Assembly: GCA_013365365.1 (NCBI GenBank)
Contig: JABVXU010000012.1
Location: 1 to 64,000, forward strand
From: Cruorifilaria tuberocauda
Lineage: Eukaryota > Nematoda > Chromadorea > Rhabditida > Onchocercidae
Length of the DNA: 64,000 bases
Reading direction: 5' to 3'
The position numbers were made by a program, and so were the translations under genes. The notes below the pieces were generated by a model. The model saw nothing but the letters and a program-made list of their open reading frames with translations. It was not told the DNA's origin and searched no databases. This document shows, in pieces, positions 25,847 to 35,542 of this stretch (the stretch's first letter is position 1; each line of letters opens with the position of its first letter).

Positions 25847-28042
25847 TCAAATCACTGTATAGTCTTTGGTTGCAAAGCTTAGAACAAAACATGCAACTAA
25901 TTCGTCGTATTTCTCGCCAAGAAATATCTGAAATAAAGGGAATGAAGTAAAAAAAGGCTCAATTCTTGCAATTCTAATTTAAATGTGTAAAATTGAACTT
26001 TAAAACTTTGAAGATGAATTACCTGGCATGAAATGTATCTTGATGACATGCTGTCATGAATTCAGAATAATTGAAAAAAAAAAGCGAAAAGTAATATCCA
26101 ACATATTATTATTGACAAAAGTATTAATTATGAATTATCTTAGGAATAATAAAAAAAAGAACCGAACTTACAGCTTCTTTTTTAGATAACCGAATTTTCC
26201 TGATCAGACAATGGGGCATGAACTGAATAGAACACGGTAGATTTGACTCTTGAACTTTGTTAGATGCCCAATTCAAGTTTATTTCGGTACTATCACGGAT
26301 CAGACTGCCGTAGTGAAGCTCGCATACGGCGTCAGCATTGTTATGATATCGATCTTCCGTAATCTCTACACCGCATAATTCATATTTAATGCATTTCTAA
26401 ATTCTAAATTTAAATTTCAATTTCATAGAAGTTATCATAGATGGTATTTCACCGAGGGAATGCGGGAGAAAGGCTAGAAAATTAGAATATTGAAATTTTC
26501 TTAATCCTTATTCATTTTATGCATTAACCGACTATAGAAGCGAGAAATAAATGAGAAATTGATTGATTCCAAATGGAAAAGTAGAAATTTAATACTCTTC
26601 ATCATAGTTGTAAGATTTCTCTAAAATAAAATATTGCTGTTAAATTTTAAAGAGTGTAATTAAAATGATTGAATTTTAAACTTCAAATTGAATACCTTTA
26701 TAGATATGATCATTAATATAGATATGATAGATATGATCATTAATAGCAAAGTGTTAAATATACCATTTAATAACAAAAGTTTAATTTTCGTCTTTTTTTG
26801 CTTTTCATAGTTTTATTGGAAAATATTTTTGAATTAATTAAAAAATTCAAAATGTGAATACCGATTTGGTTGGAACAATTTTGGTGCATGGAATATCCAA
26901 GGTATACAGCGAATGTAATGCCATGTCACCTTCATTGTTAACTTCTAAAATGCTATTCAACAACGGCGTTCGATGTTCTTTGAAGTAGAGAGCATTCTTG
27001 AAAATCATTTCTGGTGAAAACTCCAATTCTGATCGAGAATTCAAGTGAAGTTTTAGCGAATTTTGATATTGTAGTAAGTTGGAAGCAACGAGAGGATTCG
27101 GAATCTTCCAATATTCATGTGACCAAATCGTTAACTCTAAACGACCGCGACTTAACGCTTCGAGAGCTCTCATAATTTCAAGCTGAAAAGTTTTCAATGT
27201 TGATATATTCAAGTAAAATGCTCCTAAACTAAAAAATGCAGTATATTTTCTTAAATATCTGGGAAAAATTAGTATCGCAAAGATTTTAAAATAGTAGTAC
27301 TTTTGTTGAAGAATGAAAAAGTTTGCTGGGATTTATTAAAAATTTACAAAAAGAAATATTCGATCATTACCAACTTATTTACATTGCATTAGTTTTGAAA
27401 ACAAACAGACCTGGAATGTCATATTGAAAGGTTTATGTACAAATGGTCTCAACAAATTATTTATATTATCAATGGTGATTGGAGTTTTCAATCGATCATC
27501 AAATTCCTGTAATATAAAATTTTTCTGTAAGATTTTCTGAATCATTTCATTTAAATTGTTTTGGATTCTCATTTCACATTACTGATTCGAAAAATGTAAT
27601 TTTAATTATTTGGAAAAATGATCGGAAATAAACCAAGAAATTTTGTTTTTAATGGTTCACATATTATTTTTTGGAATACTCTGCTAATCAGTGATAATCA
27701 ATGACGTAATGTTTTCGCCGTGCAGTATGAAATTGTTCAGACAAAACAGAAAAATTAGCACACTTAATCAGACAAACTGAATTATCGGCAAGAAAACAGT
27801 TTTCTGGATGAAGAAATTAATTTCTTCGAAATGTTTAAACTCTAGAAATGAAATCATATCGAAATCTTAAACATATAGAGTAAGAAATGCGATGAACAGT
27901 GTAAAAGTAACTTGCTATGCTATATTTAATAGAAATACATGGAACTAACCACGTCATTTCTGGGACCCTCGTCGTTACCGGAACCGTCAAACGTGAAGAC
28001 AACGCTCTGAAGAATAAGTAATGAAAAAAGTCTCCGAGACAT
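25847..28042 (-). CDS. Cys-loop receptor-like protein, extracellular domain only
   Basis: Exons (right to left): 28042-27950, 27506-27411, 27182-26862, 26396-26172, 25927-25847. All junctions are phase 0, giving 271 residues. It has a signal peptide (MSRRLFSLLILQSVVF), the first-strand motif LLRPFVHKPFNMTF, then TIWSHEYW, SPEMIFKNALYF, NNEGDMAL, DIPC, VCELHYGSL, EINLNW and YDELVACFVLSF. These match, in order, the strands of a Cys-loop receptor ligand-binding domain. The frame ends (DYTVI, TGA) exactly where M1 should begin, so the predicted product is secreted, or membrane-bound only if the stop is bypassed. The interval between the Cys-loop cysteines looks longer than the standard 13 residues, so the 26862/26396 junction may be wrong. 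A small exon at about 26020-26050 is possible. It lies in tandem upstream of the full-length channel on the same strand. Confidence 0.68.
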
Positions 28043-29017
28043 TTTTTGCTGCTACACGCAAGAAATAGAAAGTTAGAAGTGAGGAGTAGAATGGTTCATT
28101 TGAAATTTTTTGCTACCACCCATCGCCTTAAGAATTGAAGCAAAGGACAACGATCGCATCGGTTTACACTAACTTATGTTTCATCGCAACTTTAGCTCGT
28201 TAAATTGAGAAACATTTTCTTTTTCAATCATTTTACTTCACCACTGGCTTCTTCTATAAATCAGTTCAAAAACGAAAATTCTACTTCAGATTCCTCTTAT
28301 CCTTTTTATTCATTAAGAGTTTCCGTATTCATTTGAAACTTTTTACGCTAATATTGGAATGAATTTGATCTGAAAATTTTCAAATCGTAAAAATTTATTT
28401 TTATTGAAGAAAGAAAATTTTGGATGAAAACATGAAAAAGATTGATAATTTGGAAATCGAATATCAATTTCTAATTATTTCTGAATTACAGCCTACTTTA
28501 ATTATATTTACTTTCAGATTTGATATAATGGCTATATTAGAAACAATACTGAAAATAAACACAAAATGAATTTCAGAAATGAAAGGCTTTGTAAAATCAT
28601 TGTTGGTTGCTAATAATTAAAGCGAACTTTTTATTGCAATCTCCCACATACTTCAATTACAAAAATGGTATTCTTGACATTGATGAAATGAACAATATGC
28701 TTTATTCTGTTCCAATAATTATTTCTTTTCATCAATTATGAAAAGTTTTTAAAAGCTTTCCATCTTTCGACATGGTAGAATTCCTGGAAAACGTATTGGT
28801 TGCCCGCGGTGCGGTTGTTTTTTGTCAGTATTTGCTTTGAAACAATGCTAAAGTTAATTTGTTAGTTCAGTTTGAAATTTCAAAAATTCACAGAGTATAT
28901 TGCTTAATAAATTACGAGAATTAGTCCTTTTTTACGTGAAACCTTAAGAATTGAGTATGAAATGTACAAGTAATTTGATTTTTCAGATTTTTTTCCAATT
29001 AATTCGATCCCTTCATA
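28043..29017. other. Intergenic, between divergent receptor and kinase genes
   Basis: Nothing coding was seen. It probably contains the promoter of the minus-strand receptor-like gene. Confidence 0.45.
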
Positions 29018-29510
29018 GCAAAATTGTCGTGGATTTTAATTAGATTGAATTGGGGATTGATTTTAGTGAAATTAAATTCGGAGGAGAAGTTTTTCTCGTG
29101 GAGAAATTCGGGATTTGTAGAATTATAGCACAAGAACAGTGGGATAACAATTTAATTTTGTGGAAGCAGGAAACTCTAACCTATCCTTACTGTAATGGTC
29201 TTTTGTAGACAAAAATTTGTAAGGAAAAGATTTACGGTAGTAAGAAAAATTACATTGAAAGAAATTTGATGAAGTTGAAGATAAAATTTTTCATGAGAAG
29301 AAATAGTTTTAGCCATGAAAAACTATAACGTAAATCATTTTATGGGATGGTTAGATTAAATTATTTAGACAGTTTTTCATGGAATGAGAATATTTGCTAC
29401 CTGTGTCATGAGAATGTTTTACGCTTTACAAGCAATGATTCATAGAAAAATAAAGATTCAAAAATATTTAGAAATTATGTTCGAGAAGTTTCTCGACAAA
29501 AACAGCTGTT
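29018..29510 (+). repeat. Dispersed ~0.5-kb repeat, copy 1
   Basis: This copy shares ordered blocks with 34850-35425: TGTCGTGGATTTT, then CTCGTGGAGAAATTCGGGAT (copy 2 has one or two changes), ATGGTCTTTTGTAGA, AATGATTCATAGAAAAATAA, and a block ending CTCGACAAA. Both copies are in the same orientation and diverged. No coding frame or target-site duplication was identified. It ends 140 bp before the kinase start codon. Confidence 0.7.
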
Positions 29511-29650
29511 CATCGAAGTAATTATTATTAACCCTAATTAGCAAAAATGATGCGAACTTAAATTGAAGCTGAACGTCATTTTTTCTTAAGCTGAAGTAAA
29601 AGAAATTAAGTTAAAATGTAACTTTTTATTGAAGTCATCACAAAATCGAT

Positions 29651-32639
29651 ATGAAAGAAAAGCCAGATAATGAACCATCATCAATCTTACGACCAGGGCA
29701 AACTTTTGCTCATCGAGATAGAAAGTATAAAATACTAAAGCAAATTTGGCTAGGACCATTTAGTGAAGTAATGATTGTTAAAGAAGCTGAAGGTAATAGA
29801 CGATTTGCGATGAAAATTGAAAAGACCAAAATTCCCGAAAGGTATTTATTAATAGTTTGTTTTCATTGAAAAAACAAAGCAACGCAAGAAAAAATGAAAT
29901 TTTAGCTCACTTTAAATAATACATTTCAATGTTTTATTCCACTTTTTATTTGCATTCTGATAGAATTAAACTGAAAATGCAAAAGCAAACTAAAATGATG
30001 AAAGTATAAAAGTTGGCAGTTCACTAACTTAAATCGAATATAGCTATTTAGCAGCAGAAGGTAATCAATCATTACTGAAGTATACTCAGCTTCATGCATT
30101 TCGGAATTGGAAGAATATCTAGTAATGGAGAGGGAAATATTTAAATGATAAATGATGTTTATGTGTAGGCGAAAATATTATTCTGACACGGAGGTTCAGA
30201 GTTCAACTTAGATAATAGAAGAGCTAATACATTACTAGTTAAGAAAAGTTAATGCCGAATTCATTAATGGGTAAGTATGGAAGTGAAATTTTCGCAATAT
30301 CGAGTAATAATTAATTACTGGTGGTGATATGATATAAATTAATATTTATTTTGATGTTTTTCAGGTCGGTACTGAAATTGGATGTTTTTGTACTACGTGA
30401 TTTTCAAAAAACGAAAACGGTTGGTATTCCACAATTGATTGATCAGGGATGCACAAGTGAAATAAAATATGTGATCATGCAACTTCTTGGTCCAGATTTG
30501 GATAAATTACGTCGTTGCTTACCGGGCAAAAAGTAATACTTCTTTCCGTTTAAATGAATTTAGGATTGAATCGAATTGTGAGTATTCGTTTAGTTTGAAA
30601 AATCAAAAATTGAAATTGAAGTATGAGATTTCAATGAAATTTAGATTTACTTTAACGACGGCACTTCGCCTTAGCATGCAAACACTGGATCGAATTGAAA
30701 CATTGCATGATATGGGTTGGCTTTCACGTGATATTAAAGCGAATAATTTCGCTATTGGTTTAAACGATGATAACCAAACGGTTTACATTATCGATTTTGG
30801 ATTCGCTCGACGATTTAAGTAGGTGTGATGGGGATGGCTGTCATCAAATTACTTTCTCGATAGAAGTATTATTTATCATTGAAGCATGAGTCATTATTTG
30901 TGTAAAAGAAGCAAGAAATAGGTTGTAAACTCTCTTCATGGTGGAAATTGACTGTAGAATTAACTCGTAGAATTCGATGCATTACAGAGACAAAGACGGT
31001 AACTTTTATCAGCCACGAAGTTCAGCTGCTCTCATAGGATCCATTTATTACTCATCGCTAGCAGCTCATGCATTCAAGGATCAGTGCAGGAGAGATGATA
31101 TCGAATCTTGGTTTTACATGGTTTGTGAATTTATTAAAGGTAAAAGCGACATTTCATTTTCATTGTCACTAATTTTTGTTCTTGCTTATGTCATTTTTGC
31201 TTTAGCAGAATAGCGTTTGAAGTAAACGCAGACTATCTTACTTCCACCATTTTTCTTGGTTAATTTCATTTGCATTAAGTTCATATAAGTGTCCGAAATT
31301 TAGCTTACATCATCGTTAAATGTTATCACTCATCTTTCGAACTATAACTTAATTTCAAATAAATTCCAGTTTGTTGGAAAATGATTTAGGTCCGCTTCCA
31401 TGGGCAAATGCAGATGTTCGAGAGGATTATTTATTAATTGGTGAGTGGAAGCGTTATGCGAGATTCAGCGGACGATATGAATTGCTCAAAGGGATACCAG
31501 AAGAATTTGACAAAATACTAGAAATGATCGATAATACAAAGTAAACTTTGAAGTTTGAGAATATCTTTAACTAATTAATGAAAACGGGAAAAACGAAAGA
31601 AAGAAAGGAAATTGTTATAAATTGCTTGTCAATAACTAAATCGTCCATAAACTATTATTACTTAGTAGTACATTCAAGAATAACTGTGTTGTATGCACGA
31701 TACGATGAAAACTGTGAAACTGCAGTATACCGCTTAATTAATTAATTAAGAAGTAATGATAAGTTGAGAAGCAAGAAATGATAGTTCCTTTTTCAATCTG
31801 AGGAGAATTGTAATTTCGATTTTCCCATTTTCCCGTACTAATAATGAAAGTTTATAATTTGCAGATATTTTGAACGGCCGGATTATCGAACATTTAATAG
31901 ATTGATAAGTAATATTTATGTCAGATTAAAGGTAAATATTTGATATTGTGAAAGAACGATCGTTTTTAGTTATTAAAAATTTTATTTTATAAAATGAAAC
32001 TTTCGAATAGAAAAAACTGACAATCGATGTTATGGAGGAAATAGGAAAAGTTACTTTTACTTTAATTATTGAATTTCTACTCAATTTTTTGTCTTGACAC
32101 TTAACTTCTGCTAAGTCTTTTACCCTAACAATTTAATTTTCAACTTATAAATTTATATAAAATGAAAATGACACAGTCATCAAAAACCAATTCTGGTCAA
32201 AAACCAATATCATTTAATACCAAAATGATAACATATTTTCATTATTTATTCATCAGTTTTAAGCTCGTTATTTGGAAATTCACTTATCAGGATAAAATTT
32301 GATTAATTTCTTGTCACTTCTATATGCTGCTTCCATTCTTATCACCTGATACGGATCCGTTGGATTGCTTTTCTCATGATGATGTATCTTCAACTAGAAT
32401 TTATTTTTCCAAACAATTTAATAATATCAAAATAGACAATAAATAGACGATAATTCTGTCATATTTATTTAAATTGTTATATTTTTTAGCTTGATCAAAA
32501 TACACCATTTGAATGGCAAACAAATCCAAGTCTTATTCAAAAAGCATCATTGATCGGTGATCAGGGTCAATCATGCTTTATCAGTTATCGCTTCCGAGAA
32601 TTAATGAAACAACGAGATCCTATGATTATTCGACCATAA
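29651..32639 (+). CDS. TTBK/CK1-like protein kinase
   Basis: Seven exons with matching phases (29651-29841, 30365-30532, 30645-30818, 30988-31139, 31390-31540, 31865-31931, 32490-32639) encode 350 residues. Kinase landmarks: a modified glycine loop (WLGPFSEV), the ATP-binding lysine in FAMKIEK, the gatekeeper region YVIMQLLGPDL, catalytic loop LSRDIKANNF, metal-binding IIDFGFARRF, then the CK1-group signature GSIYYSSLAAH, RRDDIESWFYM and GPLPW, and PDYRTF in the last lobe. CK1/TTBK members phosphorylate Ser/Thr; nematodes have a large expansion of this group, many expressed in the male germ line (family knowledge). The HRD histidine is replaced by Ser (SRD), but catalytic Asp, Lys and Asn and the DFG are present, so activity is likely. 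The substrate is unknown. The gene lies between two direct repeat copies and converges on the 35543-38343 gene. Confidence 0.92.
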
Positions 32640-34849
32640 ATTTTATCATCAATATAAATTTTATTCCCATCTTCTATAACTATTGCCTTGATAAAGAAAT
32701 TTCTCCTTATAGTAAGTTAGCTGCAATATTTTTAGATTCTATTCGGTGATAAAAGTTTAATTTGAATATTCGAAAAAATCAAATAAAACGTTTTTTGACT
32801 TTTTTCTTTTTTTCCCTTTTTCTCCATTTTTTCGAAACTTATTCTGAAAGTAATGTAAAGTTAAATTTGTAACTGTAGTATAAATTAATTAATAGATAAT
32901 CAAGCGAAGAAATATTAATTAATTAATTATTAACTTCTTTAAACTTCTTTTTGTCCTTTTTGAAGTTGTTGGAACAAAGTATTATATTTTTCAGAAACAA
33001 AAGACAATGATCACAAATATTAAAAACATAATTTCGACATTTCATAAAATTAATAACAAAATGTTTGAATTATATTTTGCAAAATGAGAGAAATTTCAAA
33101 TTCTAAAATGATAATCGTAATAAATCATTATACCTGATAAGTTAATACGACGGCAATATCAGAAGATTTATTAGAACAGTTTTCAAATTAATCAGTTTTT
33201 TTCATAAGTTAATTATGATTTATGAATTTATTAATATTAATTTTATTAAATTTTATCAATGTGATATTTTCGCTAAAATATTTTCAAACTTTTATCAATA
33301 TGTTGATTAGTTTCTGACCAAAGCAGTATAGTTTTATGCTAGTCGGATCCATGCTATTGGCATCTTTGAATTGAATTAAATTGAAGTAAGCGTAATTTAA
33401 CTGTTATCTGAATCCTTCCATAGTGTTTCTTCCATAATGATATTAATCAAATTATTAAAATTAAAGTTCCATGTAACCTATATTTGTAGATGATATGATT
33501 ATCAGAACTTTTATGCAACATTTTATATTAGATAAAAATATGAAAGAAGAATTGAAAGCAGTAGTGATGGTCATGATATTAGCAGTCACCAATAAAAAGA
33601 TCAACGTGGCTGGTTTGATTTGGCGTTGATCAGTGTGCTGATGTACAGTGGTACCTCATACAAATGATTTCATCCATCAAATACGGTTCAAGAATTAAGG
33701 GTATATTTCATAGTATGCTGATATTGCCACATTGGACCGCTAATTTTTTCTTCAATTCACCTTAATCAACTGACGGTATTTGGTAAATTTCATGAATTAA
33801 TCAAGTTATTCTCAATCCTTTTATAAATGTTCTAAATGATTTAAAGCTAGTGAAAGTCATTCTCGTTAGTACTCCCGAGTTATGTCAAAGAAGCCAAGAG
33901 CAGCCATTCTCATTCTCCTTGTTAGCAAATAATTATTTCATCAAAAATAAATGAGTTCATATTGAATATATGGAAGTTGCAGTTCGTTGGACTGAGATTT
34001 CTCAATTCATTTCAGCCAACAGGACTGCTAATTGAAAAGTTCGTTATGAGTGATTCTCAACCCTACTCATGTCGGGAAACACTGGGAAAAAAATGTGCGG
34101 TCCAGTGCGCTAGCTTTGAGTATAAGGCAATTATTGAGTACATTACCATGCCAAACATACCCGTATGAGAAGAAAGACCGGACTAAGAAAGACCATACTC
34201 AATAACCCTTTACCCAAGTCACAACAAATCAGACCAGCACATCTTTCCGGCCTATCATATCAGTAAATATGTTGTGCATCTCTTGTTTCTTCCAATACTG
34301 AACGGATTCATACTTATTCTTACTCGCTCATTTCTCTTTTACTTTTACATTACTTAAATATACATATCTTTTGATCTATGAACCTTGAACTGATAGTTTG
34401 CAATTCATTGCCGGAATGAAAATTCTTTGAAAAATTTAGGAAAACAGAATTACCAACCTGATTAATGACTCATAATAAGCTGCAAAATTTTTCCGCTAAC
34501 TTCTTACACTAAATCTCCACTTCATCTAAGAAATTCCCAATTTTCGAGGAAAATTTTCATTACGTAACGAATAAAAATAATACTTTCGTTTCATGATTAT
34601 TAATTCTTCATTCAAAAATGTTATTCTATATATATACATAGTTTCAAATTCCAATATTATTCGTTTCAAGTAGTTGCTTATTTTTATCTAATACAATATC
34701 GTTTCGTAGAAATAATTTTATCATATACGATACATATACAAATATATTCTATCACTGTCATAATAAATGAATACTGAAAAAATTCTTTGCAAAATTTACT
34801 AATGATAACTATAATTTCGACAATTTAATAAACATTTCCCAGCTTCTGA
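32640..34849. other. Intergenic 3' flank of the kinase; no gene recognised
   Basis: A poly(A)-signal-like AATAAA lies at about 32782. The plus frame at 33962-34168 has no splice support and is probably chance. TACAGTGGTACCTC at 33644-33657 resembles a DNA-transposon end and has a near copy at 36256. Confidence 0.4.
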
Positions 34850-35425
34850 AGAATGTCGTGGATTTTTTGATTAGTAAATTGATTATGGTGGAAGTTGGAT
34901 TTGATAGAGAAGGTTTCCTTGTGGACGAATTCGGGATTTATAAGATTGTAGCGCAAAAAGAATAACATGGCATTATCAAGGACAGAGCAATAACAAGAAC
35001 AATTTATTTTTATAAAGAAAAGAGGAATGAAATAACAAAACGGTGACTTTGGTTGATAACTGTGGAAACTCTGACCTGACAATCAAAGTCATGGTCTTTT
35101 ATAGATAAGATTTTGTAAGAAGGAGATTTATAAATATAGGATGTTTACATTTGATGAATTAGATATAAAGGATTTTGTAAAAAAGGAGTAAGAAAATTGT
35201 TGCAGATGCACTAAGCGCAAAGAATTTATGCTAAAAATTTACATACGAATTGAAAATGGAAAATGAAAAAATAGAACGATTTCTATAAAATAGTTTTTAT
35301 AATGAGGTATTTGGTGCAGAAAAATTGTTTTATATTTTACAAATAATGATTCACAGAAATAAGGACTTAAAAATATTCATAACTAAAAATTAGTTTCGAT
35401 AAAATTTTCGACAAAGAAATCAATT
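34850..35425 (+). repeat. Dispersed ~0.5-kb repeat, copy 2
   Basis: Homologous to 29018-29510 in the same orientation: TGTCGTGGATTTTTTGATTA, CTTGTGGACGAATTCGGGAT, ATGGTCTTTTATAGATAAGA, AATGATTCACAGAAATAAGG and TTTCGACAAAGAAAT follow in the same order with similar spacing. It sits about 120 bp past the 3' end of the minus-strand gene 35543-38343. Borders are approximate. Confidence 0.7.
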
Positions 35426-35542
35426 TTTTTTTTCTGACCTAATTGCCTTCCTGCTAACTTTTTTCTTCTTTTCATGGGAAATAAAATCCTCTTTTCGTCC
35501 AATTCCGAAACGAACTATTTTGGAAAGATATATTTGCATTCA

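Noticed and set aside
26020..26050. Small candidate exon in the truncated receptor gene
   Set aside because: It can be spliced in phase 0, but then the next exon is read in a frame without receptor character; skipping it keeps the YDELVACFVLSF strand. It could be an alternative exon.
33962..34168. 68-codon plus-strand frame
   Set aside because: No splice borders and no recognisable motif.
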